64,000 nt of DNA from Porites lobata (lineage: Eukaryota; Cnidaria; Anthozoa; Scleractinia; Poritidae): contig CALNXK010000021.1 of the NCBI GenBank assembly GCA_942486035.1, forward strand, positions 1,050,001 to 1,114,000, written 5' to 3'. The notes under the pieces were generated by a model. It did not search any database, was not told the DNA's origin, and saw only the letters and a list, made by a program, of their open reading frames with translations. This document shows positions 1 through 11,499 of the stretch, piece after piece. Position 1 is the first letter of the stretch. Each line of letters opens with the position of its first letter. The position numbers and the translations under genes were made by a program.

Positions 1-298
1 CTGTTCAGCCAAGTGCCCCATGTGGCTGGAGAGAGGAGTATTTGCTAGCTATGATCTATCATGTACCTCTATATGGGTCATTGTTACCAACAAAAGATGT
101 CTTTATGTACAATAGTTTGTAACTGCAGATTTTTAACATAGAAATTGTTGTGAATCCAGATTAGTGTCTGTTAGTAAGAGGTGCATGTAAGCTTATAGGA
201 TGTGTCTGTTAACAAAGTTTCTGTACAGTACCTGATGGAAATAAAAATTGGGATTTTTTTCTCCTGTTCAAGTTCTCAGCTGCGAACTAAATGTCATG
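1..298 (+). other. Possible 3' UTR end of a gene lying outside the window
   Basis: No open frame of note is seen. A canonical AATAAA hexamer lies at 240-245 on the plus strand, followed by a T-rich run, as at a polyadenylation site. This could be the tail of a plus-strand gene upstream of the window. An AT-rich genome makes chance AATAAA frequent, so the call is weak. Confidence 0.2.
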
Positions 299-602
299 TA
301 CTAATGTTACTGCGCCTATCACAAACTTGCGAACTCTAAAGGTCAAAAGGTGCCTTCAAAAATTGCGTTTTTCGCTGCCGTCAATCATAATTACGATCAC
401 AAGCAACGAACCTTGAAACACAGAAACACACAAAACGGATTGAAATCCACCAATTACAAATCACAAACCATTACCGTTTGAACCCGTTAAAGTAAAGTTT
501 TGTTTCCTAAGAGGTCTGTTACCATGATTGATGGCAGCGAAAAACGCAATTCTCAGTTGGCTTTTGAATTCGCATGTTTGTGAAAAGCGCAGTAATGCTA
601 CT
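299..602. mobile_element. MITE with long imperfect terminal inverted repeats
   Basis: The two ends are imperfect reverse complements over roughly 80 bp. The left end reads AATGTTACTGCGCC and holds TTGCGTTTTTCGCTGCCGTC. The right end, read on the minus strand, gives AGCATTACTGCGC and TTGCGTTTTTCGCTGCCATC. There is no coding capacity. This is a non-autonomous DNA element; the superfamily is unassigned. Confidence 0.65.
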
Positions 603-1362
603 ATTTACAACAGTAGTTTAACAACATGAGTGATGTTCAGAATACTGAAAGTTTAAAAACATTACTTTGTCAAACAATGCAAATTATAATATTATAATCA
701 TTACTATTACATCATTATTGATCAATTACTATATCATAGTCACTGCTATTACAAATTTTGGCAATACTATGCAAAATATGCTTACCATGCAGAGAAACTC
801 AGCCAAAGTGATAGTTGTTTTCTTGAAAGGGAATTGCCTTTAATTATTAGATAGCAGAGGGGGCTTCTCCAACACCCCCCTTCCCTACCACCAGTGCAGC
901 CATGTTCCTTAACCCAAAACTGGTCAAGTGGAAAAGTTAAGATTTTATTGAACACCAGTTGTAGTATCCAGGGCATTCCTTTTTTTACCCCCCGATGACT
1001 CAAGAAGATGAAGCAGGATCGTCTTAGCCTTTGTTTGAACAACTGCCTACTTACGCGTACCCAAATGTCGATTACTGATTCTATGGACACTGTTAAGATC
1101 TCACAGAGGTTTGCTTGTGCCAACGAACAAAGCAAATGACATTTTGGGAAATTCAAGCAGTGCTATGCGCTTGGCTTGGTGTTCGATGTGCCCCTAACCC
1201 TGCTCCCCTTTCCCCTGAGTTTCAAAACGCTTAGCCGTGTTTCTAAGGCTTCCAGACCTCTAGTGCTTTATCCCTGGGGTGAGGCTTCCATATGAGGGAG
1301 GCGGGAATACCCAGACTTTGATCGGTACAGGTAATTATTAAGTTTTGCTTTTCAGTAACTAA
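603..1362. other. Gene-free, AT-rich spacer
   Basis: 603-780 is AT-rich and low in complexity. A 124-codon open frame on the minus strand (782-1156) has no recognisable domain and no supporting splice structure, so I do not call it a gene. Nothing else is supported here. Confidence 0.4.
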
Positions 1363-1738
1363 GGGACTGGTCATTATTTATCGGGGGGGGCTGGTGCAAA
1401 TAGGGGTGGGCCACCATTTTTATGCATGGCTTAAGGGGGCCATTAAAAAATATGCAAACGTATTGCCAGCAGAAATGTTAAAAGCTGCATCTGGATGCCA
1501 TCAACAAATACAGTCTATTAAAATAGCTTTATACAACATTTTTTATCAACACTTACAAATCAGTATCTTGCAACATTGATCTTATTTCTACTGTAAACAT
1601 AACCAGCACCATCATCATTGTTGTTGTTGTCCTCAGCATTTAATAATCATCATCATTGTCATCATCACCATTACCATTGTTGTCATCATCACCATTGTCA
1701 TCATTGTCTGCATCATCATCAATATCATTGTTGTCTTT

Positions 1739-1770
<32 letters not shown>

Positions 1771-2614
1771 TATTACTGTCATCATCATGGGCATTATCTG
1801 GTTCTAGGTTAGTGTTTTCTTTTCTTGGAAAATTGTCTACATATTCACTAATCAAGTTTACAGCTTCAGTAGATAGTTGTCTATCTTCATGCATAAGTTG
1901 TAGATATTTTACTTGACACAATGATAATGTAGATAGAACTTCCAATTTTAGGTTTTGGATTTGAATTACTTCAGATGCAGAAGCATTCGAAATAAACTCT
2001 CGCACTTTCTGTATGTTGGCAGATTTTCTCGAAACTTTCCTTCTTTTGGCTTTCCTTCGGCTCTCTTTCTGAGAATGCTTTTTGGTTTTTGCATTCACAT
2101 AGGGGGCATATTGGAACATATTTGATGTCTTCTCTAACTTTTCCTTAAGGCTTTCTTGTATTTCTATCACCCTTTCTTTAACTTTTATAAGTATGCCAAT
2201 AAGTTTTTCATTAAATGTTTTTGGGTGGTTGTGCCCTGGAAGCAGTTTCCCTGCTTTGGAGAAATGAGTACAAAGAAGTGGAAGAGGAAGAGGAGTTGAC
2301 TGAAGAAGAAAAAATGATTGAGAGCACCGAGAACTTTAATGTCAATACGACAATTGTCTACACACGGTGTGGGCGAAGAGCAACTCAAATCCAAATTTAA
2401 AGTAGCTTTAAATAGAATGACTATCAGTTGGACATGGTGACTTGATAAATACATCCTTTTTGTTTCATGCATGCCGGAGGAGAAGGGGGGATGGGAGGTG
2501 GGGGGGGGTCAGCAAAAATCATGTTGAAGTAAAAGGGGGGGGTCAGCAAAAATCAAGCATGGCATATTTTACATTGCACCAGCACCCCCCTCCCGATAAA
2601 TAATGACCAGTCCC
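1363..2614. mobile_element. DNA transposon, 3-bp TAA target duplication
   Basis: Both ends begin GGGACTGGTCATTATTTATC and continue into a G-run followed by CTGGTGCAA (right end read on the minus strand). The element is flanked by TAA at 1360-1362 and 2615-2617, so the boundaries are exact at 1,252 bp. It carries one minus-strand ORF with a basic N-half and an aspartate-rich tail, but no recognisable DDE catalytic domain, so it is probably a non-autonomous or shortened copy. GGGA termini with a 3-bp duplication are shared with the inner element at 11500-12624, which suggests one superfamily (PIF/Harbinger-like target size, not proven). Confidence 0.75.
1640..2170 (-). CDS. Transposon-borne acidic-tail protein, function unknown
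   Basis: This is a 176-codon ORF inside the TAA-flanked transposon. Residues about 1-60 are strongly basic (runs such as KESRRKAKRRKVSRK), which suggests DNA binding or nuclear targeting. Residues about 60-115 look helical, and from about 120 the protein is almost all D and N, encoded by a (CAT/ATC)n microsatellite. No catalytic motif of a known transposase is visible. A second element in this window (inner element, 11500-12624) also encodes a protein ending in an E/D-rich tract, so the acidic tail may be a family trait. It may be an accessory protein or the remnant C-terminus of a longer transposase. Confidence 0.45.
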
Positions 2615-2774
2615 TAAGGTAAGATTGGGTCAACAGCCCACTTTGTTTATAATAATATAGCTACTTCTCACCTGTGCCTCCAAAGCATTTGCTTGCCTTA
2701 GAGCAGGAAAATTTTACGGTAATAATTTAGAGTCTCAAAATCGTTGGTTAGCTTCTGGGCTTCTTCAGCGGATG

Positions 2775-3175
2775 AAACATAATATAAATTATCCCTGGGA
2801 GGGGGGGTGGTACTCCCTTTAGGGTCCTATACGGGGAAGCTCTGTCCGAAAGGGGTACTTTTTTCAGGCTTCAGGTATATGAAAGAGTAGGAATTTTACT
2901 CGTTGAAGTATTTAAAAGGGTAGGGAAATCTGTCATTTGGGTCTGTGAAATGGCCCAAAGGGCCGAACAGATGAATTTTATGACTTTATAAAGTCGGGGA
3001 AACGTTCTATTTTTGGATTTATTCCTATTTAAATGACAATGCATTGGATGCAATGTTCTAAACGAAGTATGTAAAAGGGGTACCATTTGTCAACAGAAGT
3101 TATACGAAAAGGGTACCTTTTTCGTGAAAAATGGTATATTAAAGGGTAAGGGTTGCACCTCGGGCGGAGCCTCCC
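2775..3175. repeat. Probable MITE-like repeat with GGGGTAC motifs
   Basis: The stretch is built around recurring AAAGGGGTAC / AAAAGGGTACC motifs (about 2850, 3075 and 3105) with G-rich ends. It has no coding capacity. It resembles in style the GGGGTACT-ended stretch at about 34905-35272. Ends and target duplication could not be fixed. Confidence 0.4.
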
Positions 3176-3179
3176 TATA

Positions 3180-3540
3180 CAAAAATTTGTTAACTACCCA
3201 CCCACCCTTCCTCCCGGGAAATTATCAGACAGCTTAGTACAAGGTTTGGATTTCCCTTATTTAATACTGGCATACTTAGCTTTCTTTTGCTGTCTTTCCT
3301 TTTCCACTAGTTTTTTTTTTCCTTTTGTAAATGTTTTGTATAGCCGTGTGTAGTGTGTGGTCTCCGACCCTTTAATAATCATTTATTAATAACCTTAGTA
3401 AGGCTGACCTATCTTTTTAGCCCTCAATGGTTATTATGGGCACCCTGTACTCTCTCCATATTTATATCTATTTTTTTGTATTATGTAAATCAATGTTGGG
3501 TACTGAAATAAAGTTGTTGTTCTTGTTGTTGTTGCAAGCA
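3180..3540 (+). mobile_element. Probable 3' tail of a non-LTR retroelement
   Basis: The sequence ends in AAATAAAG followed by a short (TTG)n-like microsatellite, the usual form of a CR1/L2-type 3' end. No reverse-transcriptase coding is visible, so if real it is a heavily 5'-truncated copy. It could also be an ordinary gene's 3' UTR. Confidence 0.3.
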
Positions 3541-3544
3541 TTCA

Positions 3545-4221
3545 TTATTATTCGACAGAGACAGACATTACCGTATGGATAATTTTCTATTATTCCCGCC
3601 AATATGTTGAAAAAGTTGTTAGATGGGGCAGCGGTTCATTTGAATTTTTTTTTGCCTGTTTGTGTAATTTTTCTTGAATGCCATTCCATCGGGGCCATTC
3701 AAGGGATGTTACTCAGTAACATCCACTGAAAGGACCTTCTCGATTCGCTAAGAGGCTTGATCGAGGCAAAACATTAAAACATCATTTCCAAACGGATGCA
3801 GTAGCATCTTCTTGGTTGAATCAATCGAGGGATGATCGAAAAAGCAAGACAAGACCTCGAAACAAACCGTCAGATCATCAGTCAAATCAGAGTGGACGAT
3901 CGAAGCAAAATGTACACGAGGCGAGCGTGACGTCATACGTTTACGAAATCCGACCGAAGATAAGAGGGCCTTTCGACGGATGTTAAGGAGTGCTGACCAA
4001 AAACAACGAAAAAGAACATCAAAGTTCGTAGAACCCATTGGGAGAAAAGACCGATTAAACATACACTGTCTTTCTAGTTCGAGTTCGTAAGTATAGTCGG
4101 AAGCAAGTCAGTCGCACTGTGCTTTGGGTTTTATGGCGCACAGGTGCGATTAGACATGAATTTTTAGGCGCACAACCAAAAATCCAGTAGCATATGCGAC
4201 CAGGTAGTCGTTAGCTTTTGA
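3545..4221. other. Spacer left of the duplicated array
   Basis: No supported gene. A 104-codon minus-strand frame (3748-4062) has no recognisable domain. About 4105-4220 holds short inverted motifs (GCGCACAGGTGCG and GGCGCAC) that look like a degraded repeat. Homology to the downstream units starts at about 4222. Confidence 0.4.
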
Positions 4222-4379
4222 GCCCTATCCTCTTGAATCTCTTCGTCTTCTTCTTTAAAACAGTTCGACTCTGATAACCATAAAACTGTTTAAGGCTATA
4301 AATACATGAAAGGTCCGCTAGTGCTGCGTGCAACAAAGGAAATATGAAACGTCTGCAAGCAGGCAAGCCAGTGCTTGGC

Positions 4380-4620
4380 TCGAAATGTTAGGTAGAAGTA
4401 AAGAAAATAGTGTAAAAAATACTCACGTTTCCATGTTGCTGTTTCCGTAAAATTTTGTTCCCTTTGTGAAACGGCCACGCAGCTGGCGCGAAATTGGAAG
4501 TCACGTGACGCTGCCGGAAGCGGGAATGCGATGTTCGCATAACTACGAGCCAGAGGACGGGCTGGGACAAGGGGGAGTGTGTCCTCTAAGACGGGTATTA
4601 ACGACGGGGAAGGGGGTTAA
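4380..4620. promoter_or_regulatory. Promoter-like GC-rich block with E-box (unit A copy)
   Basis: A G+C-rich block in AT-rich surroundings holds TCACGTGA (4501-4508), a palindromic E-box, beside CGCGAAA. On the minus strand it is followed by an ATGGAAAC|GTGAGT context, i.e. a start codon directly before a good splice donor. The same block recurs at 13380-13620, 20100-20330 and 27410-27640; in the last copy the E-box is changed to TCACGAGA. Reading it as a first exon plus promoter is inference; no downstream exon was recognised. Confidence 0.3.
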
Positions 4621-5433
4621 ATGAGGGATTTACGTTGCCTTAAAATACTCATCTTCAGAAAAAAAAGTTTGAACGTTGTTTTAAAAAAGAGAAAAATCAA
4701 CGTTCATACAAACGGTAAAGCCATTTAAAAAGGAGACAGAAGATTTTTACAAAACTATGCAGTTTTAACTTTCACGCACGTGAGTTGTCAGGACGTTGAT
4801 GTTGAACATATTCCGTTACAGTACAAGAAAGAGTACTGTGATCTGTAGAAAACTGCCCGCTCCCGTCCGCAGCAAAGGATCGAGGATATTGAAAGAAAGG
4901 TAAATAGGATAAGTAGGAGACGACTAGAAAAGAAAAAGAAAAAAAGCATTTACAGAAGACAAATTCTTTAATTCAGTCATGTAACCGACTTCACCCGATA
5001 CGAATATAAATGTAAGGCGTTACAAAGTTAGCTACATAACATATTTTTACAATAACTTACAAAATTGTTCTATAAACTTATAAATGGTAAGACTAGGGCT
5101 GATAGCATTCAAAGGTTAAACCATAGAACAAAAGCGAAGAAATATTTATTTTCTTCTTGGAGCTGATAGAGGGTCATAGAGACGTCTCTATTGCTGGAAA
5201 GTAAAGCTGCAAAATCAACATTTATCCTTTGTGTAGGTCAAGAGCTCAAAGAGAAGAAAAACTATTTGTACCAGTGAAAATATATGTCAGAAATTTCTTA
5301 CGCTTTATGTGGTTAGTGTGAAGGAAAGTAACACTAACACAAATGGGCCCCCACCCACACCCTCAGCACTTAACCCAAATATTGCCAGTGTCATTCTCCA
5401 CACTGTTCAGTATATGTTATCTTCGGTACTGGT

Positions 5434-5510
5434 GTAGTCTGCTACACAGCCGTTTTTAGTGTCGTCACAGCGTTGCGTGACGACACTAAAAACGGCTGTG
5501 TAGCAGACTA
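5434..5510. mobile_element. 77-bp near-perfect palindromic MITE, 8-bp target duplication (hAT-like)
   Basis: Both arms read TAGTCTGCTACACAGCCG and onward for about 34 bp, separated by a few bases. It is flanked by GTACTGGT at 5426-5433 and 5511-5518. Units B, C and D have a single GTACTGGT at the equivalent place, so they show the pre-insertion site. The 8-bp duplication fits the hAT superfamily. There is no coding capacity. Confidence 0.85.
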
Positions 5511-5983
5511 GTACTGGTGAGGAGAATTTGTATAATAATCAAGAAATGTTTCACTTGCATTTCCTGTTTTCTCACAACCGTTATTTTTGATTGAGCAGAG
5601 TTACCACGAGGAGAAATAAAGTGATCACCTATGTTAGGGGTTTTGACAAGGGTTAACTGAAGCTTTTTCAAGCCCGAACCACTGTTATGAGATGAGCGGT
5701 GATACAGGGACCTTAAATATGGTAATAGTACAATCAACGTAAATAGAAAATAAAAATACACAAAGTTACTTATTTACTTCTTTGACTGCATAGCTAACAT
5801 ACATTATCCGCCTTTTTAAACAAGGTGTATTTACACCCCCTTTATCACTACAAATGGACGATCCAAAGAATTTAAAGCAAAATTTACAAGCTGTATGCAC
5901 GTCTTCTTTAAAACTATTTTATAAATCACGGTAGCAAAACTGATGGATTGTCCTTATCCCTTTGAGGAGTCACAAGAAACAAC

Positions 5984-6052
5984 CTCGATCCCAGGGTTCT
6001 CTCCTACCCGTCCCTATGGAGCGAGTAGGAGAGAACCTGGGAACGAGGCTGT
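5984..6052. repeat. Foldback repeat present in all units
   Basis: An imperfect palindrome: CCTCGATCCCAGGGTTCTCT, a short loop, then its inverted copy AGAGAACCTGGGAACGAGG. Equivalent copies lie near 14910, 21880 and 28940, so it was in place before the duplication. Confidence 0.6.
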
Positions 6053-6295
6053 CACAAGAAAAAGCAGCCTTATGTATACTTGAAGAAAGGAGAGAACGGC
6101 GCCTTTTTCCTTGCCGCCGAGTATTTTTTAACGTTTGTTTGTAGACGGTGTAAGTTGAACGGATTTGTTTCTTTCCTTGTGTGATAGATGCACGCGCAAA
6201 ATACAATTATGTCTTTTTTCTTGAGAGGGGGCGCGTATCGAGCGCGTCGCCTGCTTGAGGATTGTTAACTAGTTGGCTATGTATAAGATGAGGGG

Positions 6296-6370
6296 TAAAT
6301 GTTTGGGGGGATTGCGCAGCCTCATTTGGTATGGGTACTGATGCTGTTGCTGTGCTTGCTGCTGCTGCTG
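6296..6370 (-). pseudogene. Truncated last-exon fragment of the EP400-like gene (unit A)
   Basis: On the minus strand this encodes a short Q-run, then AQQQHQYPYQMRLRNPPKH, matching the C-terminal end of the remodeller gene at 29253. The stop codon TAA is changed to TTA, so the frame reads on for a few codons. Right of the CTG tract, homology to the real exon stops and unit-specific sequence (TATCCTTTTTCC) begins. A 75-codon frame (6269-6496) spans the junction. It is a duplication by-product, not a functional remodeller gene. Confidence 0.75.
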
Positions 6371-7887
6371 TATCCTTTTTCCAATTAATGGATTGACCAA
6401 GTAACCATGTTGTCTTAAGATGTCCCAGACTACGTTTTGAAATGTCCCTAAATTACATGGCTCTGAAAGATTAGATTGTGTTTCAGTCCCATTCACCCTA
6501 TTCTGTGTATAAACCTAACATATTACTCTCCGTCGCATCTTGGCCGATGTTTCTATGGCAGTCGTAGAAACGCGATTAGATAGAGTGAAACGCTCAGCTG
6601 TATTAAAGTAACTGCGTAGTATAAGGACACCCAGACAGAAATTTGTTTTGTTAACCACATGTAAGAACCTCTTCAGCCTGACAAATGAAGCAATATCTTA
6701 TTCAAAAACAAAAGAAAATAAAGGTCAGAAAACACTTGTACAGATGTGGGTGTCTTAAGGACCATTGAATATAATGAGAGTGAATATAATGTTACTGAGA
6801 AGTAGATACCTCTTATTTCGTGGACAATTATTCTCATCCTTAACTAAGAACCTGTGCTCAACTTCGCACCTTGGTTCATCACTACTGAATCCAACATCTA
6901 AGAACCATTTCTGAATCAGCCTTTCACAAAAGATCACGGGTTCTTTATGCGGGTTTCGTTGTATTCTTATTCTCCATTAAAATGACTGGTCGACCTCTAA
7001 TTTATCACGGCTATTGAAATACGAGGTTTGAAATATATTTACGTTTTATTTGAATTCAAACATACAGAATTTTTTACTTCTCCCGGAGGTTATTTGCTAA
7101 ACACCAAACTTTAAGTTCCTTGTGTTGGATTTTTAGTAGCAGGTCTAGATTGCGCAAAATTCGGCTCTTATCAATTTCCAATTTTTTTGTTTATTGTTGT
7201 CATGGTAATATCGATTTTACTTAAAACTACGTTTTGACAAACTTCAATCCATAGTCAATCACTGGCGAAAATTTTATAGCGATCGGCCATGGATAAAATC
7301 CCCTTTAAGGCGACTGAAAAATATCAGTATGGTCTCCGAAAAACTCTATCGAAACACCTTAATACACATCATTATTATTTTCGTAAGCGGACTTGCTACC
7401 ATGGTAACGTCAAGTTGTTTTGAAGATCTGCGTTATTTTTGTATAATCGGAAATTGTTTCCAACCGCCGGTCTGCAAGTCTGTGTAACCCTCTCAGCGGG
7501 GGTCATATTTTGCACGTAAGTGTTCAAGGTGGGGTAACCCGCCTAGCCTATTTCGGATTCGTGTTTACAACAAATTCGTTGACTGAACAACTAACTACCT
7601 TTAGCCGAGGCTTTGCATCATTAAAAGTGGCAATAGAAAGCCACAGCACTAAATGGATGCAGCAAGTGCCAGAGTAGAAGAGAATTAACCGCCAACACAC
7701 GTCGTTTTCTGGCCATTTTGTTTGGTTTACATACATAGGGACCACCTAATAATATTGAGAAAATGCAGCCCGGGATGACGGGGTTGCAAGATTGCGTCTA
7801 AACGCAGTTTATATTTTTACTCCACCTGAGCGGGTTACGCCACCTACCTAGGTTCCCCCACCTCCATGTAACAGGCCCTTAATTGTT

Positions 7888-8790
7888 TTACTGGCGACTT
7901 GGGAGTACGCTTTGAAGTATGTTTATAACAGCATGTCGAATGTGTCTCATCTTCCAGCTGTAGATCAAAGGATTGAGAGATGAATTAGAAAGCATAATCG
8001 TCAAAACATAATACCACAAATGGTGGATCAAGGCAGTTTCATCACAGAACAGTTCGGCAAGGTTGACACAAAACATTGGCACATAACAAGCCAAAAAGAG
8101 GAAATAGATATAAAATGTAGCAAGTGCGGTTTTTCTCAGCCTCACAGCATTTTTCATTTCTCTATTCTGTGCTTCTTCTTGTACTTGCAGAGCTTGGATT
8201 TGATCTGTGTGGTGTCGTACAGATGCGTATATCTTGTAGTGGAGAAATCCTGTAGTTATGAAACAAACAGCTTCGATGGCTGCAAACATAATCCAAGGAA
8301 CTTTTTTTGGAATCCAGTCCAAACGAGCTGCAGGTAAAAGTAAGGAAAGAAATGCGCTGATAACCCAAGTAGATATCACTACAGCAATAACACGCTTGTG
8401 AGTTACAAGTTCCTGGTATCTGAGATGAAGATGAATGGCTAAGAATCTATCAACAGTTATAGCGGCAACACTAAAAAACGATGCGTAAGCAAGTGCAGCT
8501 TCAAGTGTTTGATAGAAAATGACAAATACTGAATCATAAGCATTATCGCTAGTGTTTTGTAGTACTTGAATAATGAGATGTGCAACAAAAATAGGTTGGA
8601 CAAGTAAACCAACACCAAGATCAGAAACAGCCAAACTCAAGAGCAATGTTTTCAAAGTCCTTGGCAACGACGACGTTTTCCTCAGCGCTTGTATTGTTAT
8701 GATGTTTAACGCAATAGCGGTGTAAAGCAAGAAAACGTTAAAGATGCAGTTAGCGACCAGCGTTGAATACAAACCCTCCGCTGCTGTCAT
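7888..8790 (-). CDS. Class A (rhodopsin-like) G-protein-coupled receptor, copy 1
   Basis: Intronless, 300 codons, seven hydrophobic segments. Landmarks: N1.50 in ALNIITIQ (TM1), LAVSD with D2.50 (TM2), DRF in place of DRY at the end of TM3, W4.50 in STWVIS, a Y in HYKIY (TM5), CYVP in place of CWxP (TM6), NPLIY (TM7), and a very short C-tail. The conserved TM3 cysteine and the TM5 proline are missing. Those absences are known for the melanocortin/adenosine/cannabinoid-type (MECA) receptors, so this is most like cnidarian orphan receptors of that group; the ligand is unknown. The ATG at 8790 gives a short N-terminus and is shared in position with copy 2. It is in the same orientation as copies 2 and 3 and the remodeller gene. 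ECL1/TM3 differs strongly from the other copies. Confidence 0.88.
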   Translation of the reverse strand: MTAAEGLYSTLVANCIFNVFLLYTAIALNIITIQALRKTSSLPRTLKTLLLSLAVSDLGVGLLVQPIFVAHLIIQVLQNTSDNAYDSVFVIFYQTLEAALAYASFFSVAAITVDRFLAIHLHLRYQELVTHKRVIAVVISTWVISAFLSLLLPAARLDWIPKKVPWIMFAAIEAVCFITTGFLHYKIYASVRHHTDQIQALQVQEEAQNREMKNAVRLRKTALATFYIYFLFLACYVPMFCVNLAELFCDETALIHHLWYYVLTIMLSNSSLNPLIYSWKMRHIRHAVINILQSVLPSRQ

Positions 8791-8799
8791 TGTGAGAGG

Positions 8800-10893
8800 T
8801 TATAAAAAAACTGCAATGACGTGTTAGTGCTTCCTATGTAAAGGAAGATTTTTGCAAAGTTTCCATTCGCCTGTTTGAAGTATGTTTCACACGAGCACCT
8901 GCCCCACTTTGCAGTCTTCCGCTCTATTTTTTCCGTTTCGCAGTTAAATCTCTTAGCCCATTGACTGCTTATAAAGTCTACAATAAAATATTCATTTTAT
9001 CCTTATTTAAATTTGTTTTCTAACGGAACTGACCGGGGGGGGGACTCCAATTCAGATTACCTAAGGCTACCCTGTAGGCCATGCCCTAAGTAGGGTATCA
9101 TTCATTAGGTATTGTGGTCCTTTGACAGGGTGCCCGATATCATGGGACCTGAGCCGTCTTAAAGTCCTAAAACTAAGTTATCTTTTAACGCACTATTAAC
9201 AAAAACCATCCAACAACACTCATTCCAAATTTGTATGCGTTATGAATTGTCCATGTAAACGTTTTACATTACCGATTTTCCCTCAAACAGGGTGTCATTT
9301 TTCCTTTATGGACGTTATTTCCCTTTACAAAATAAGCCTAAAAACCTTCGTGACACGCGCTTATCCTAAATTGGCTTAAGTACTCCCCCCGAAACTGTTA
9401 ATCATCTAGGCCAAGTTTAGCAGATGACGCAGAGAACACCAAACACAAATTTTAATATAAAGGGTTCTTTAGTGTCAATTCGAGCTCAAAAAGCTCATTA
9501 GACGGCACACCACCGAAATTGGAATTTATTTCAATGCTTATTTAACTTTTTGAGAATACAACTAGCGCTGATGGTAACACAGCAGCTGGTTCTTGGTGCA
9601 TCACAAATATCAACGGTAGAAAAGCATGAGGAACTAAATATATCATGGCCCCTCAGTCGGCATAAGTTCAAAAATGGATCAATAAAAACCTGTTACAACT
9701 CTTGGTTATAGTGTGATCTTTACTTACAACGAATGCCTTTTGGTCTTTTAAGGATGTTTCCCCTAATTGTTTGTGCATATTGAATCTTACTGAAAACTTA
9801 ACTCATGTTGCAACGTCACAACCCGCGCACAAGCCAGCAAGCTATTACGGTACCTTAGACAGCTTTAAATGGTCGCTGACTCTGACACTGAATAATTTGC
9901 TTTACCAATTTGTGGGAGGTAAAAAGATAAAATTGATCAACAAAAACATGTCTCTGAGAACTTTTTAAGTTTTTAATTTTTCAGTCAACACGACGTCGAT
10001 TCGTCATCAATAAAAAATAAACTTCGTTACAGAGAGATGAAACTTTATTGCGAAAAAGTATAATATCTCCTTTGCAGCGGGAATGCAGTGAATCAAGACG
10101 TTAAACAACAAAAAATAAATAAGTAAATCAATAATAATAATAATAATAACAACTGAATAAAGCAATGTAAATTTAAAAAAATAGTAATAATAACACAAGC
10201 ACAAACAGGGACAAAAACTTTGCTCGTAGGTCTTAGTCAAAACAAGGTACATATGTATAGAACCTGATCCGACTGTCACCTGATCCAGGATCTTCATTTA
10301 GAGTTTATGTTCAACAGTCCACGTTGACGAGTTTTAACAATTTAGACCGAAATATTAACCATCTGTAAAAAAAAATGACATGCTTTTTTAAACAACAACT
10401 GCCATTAATTCCAAAGTCTTTTTTTGTTTTGGTCATTGTTTTCAAAGGTTTTAACGGGAGTACCTGGGGAGTACTAAAAGTTATTTAGCTGCGTAAAAGG
10501 AGGAATTACCAAGTCCTAACTGACGATAAGAGTGCTCTTCCCTTTTAGTCGTTTTATTTTATATTATCTGGTTAAAAAAAATTGTATGCTTTCTTTCAAA
10601 GCTACAGCTGCTGTTTCCGATGTAATAGGTAGTTGTTATTGGCTGGTAGCGATCACCTGGTCTCTTCGCCCCACCATTCAGACAATCATATACGTGTAGG
10701 GAGAGAATTCACGCGCGCGTGACTATCGCGAACCCGCGCAGGCTAATTTCAATTCTTTAACGGCCAGTCTCCTCAAACGAAGTTTCGGCTTGCATTTCCG
10801 CAAATTTATTACATACATATTACCGTTGGCGTAACAATTTTGTCGCAGCTTAACGGGATTTTTTTGTATAAACTATTGTTTCAAATGTTGACA
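8800..10893. other. Receptor upstream flank, unit A; no gene seen
   Basis: About 2.1 kb of AT-rich sequence repeated in units B (17650-19785) and C (24710-26805). It holds an (ATT)n-type microsatellite near 10130 that varies in length between copies (18980-19020 and 26020-26060). Short open frames exist on both strands but show no recognisable domain. The receptor promoter is presumably in its first part. Confidence 0.4.
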
Positions 10894-11499
10894 TTGTTGA
10901 GGCCCCATTAGGGGTTTTCGGGATACGGGATATTCGCGGAAAAAATTACCGGGATACGGGATATTTGAGGAAAAAGTTATTGGGATACAGGATATTGAGA
11001 AGTTATAGTTTCAGGGATACAGGATATTCGCAAAAAATTGTAACATATCAGATGTTTGCTGAGAAACGTTATACTAAATACATGTCCTTTTCTGTATTTT
11101 TGTTGACGATTAGATATAAATGAAAAATATATAAGTGTAAAACAAACCGTTTGACCAGTCATCGGTTCATCATGGGCACTATGTGGGGGTAACTTGAAGT
11201 ACTGAAAATAGCGCACCAACACTCGATCGAGGCAGCGCCACCTGATCGAGGCGAGACCTCTGTAATGGCGCAGGTCAAAGTCATTCATGACGTTACGTCG
11301 TGTATTTATAAAATCAACTGCGACAAACCAGTCTCCAAATGGTCCTTTCAGACAAAACTTGAAGAGAAACAAAATATCCACGCTTACTAATGACACTAAT
11401 GTCTCTATGGTTGATTAATACCAAAGATAAACTGCTGTTTGACACAAGTTGTACCATTTGTGCACTGGACTGCATGCACAGAACACATGAATTAACCAA

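Noticed and set aside
782..1156. 124-codon minus-strand frame
   Set aside because: No domain, low-complexity surroundings, no splice structure; not better than a chance frame.
1656..1916. Serine/leucine-rich plus-strand frame
   Set aside because: Reading of the (CAT)n microsatellite opposite the acidic transposon ORF.
9771..9968. 65-codon plus-strand frame repeated at 18624 and 25659
   Set aside because: Diverges and shifts between copies; no domain and no promoter or splice signals recognised.
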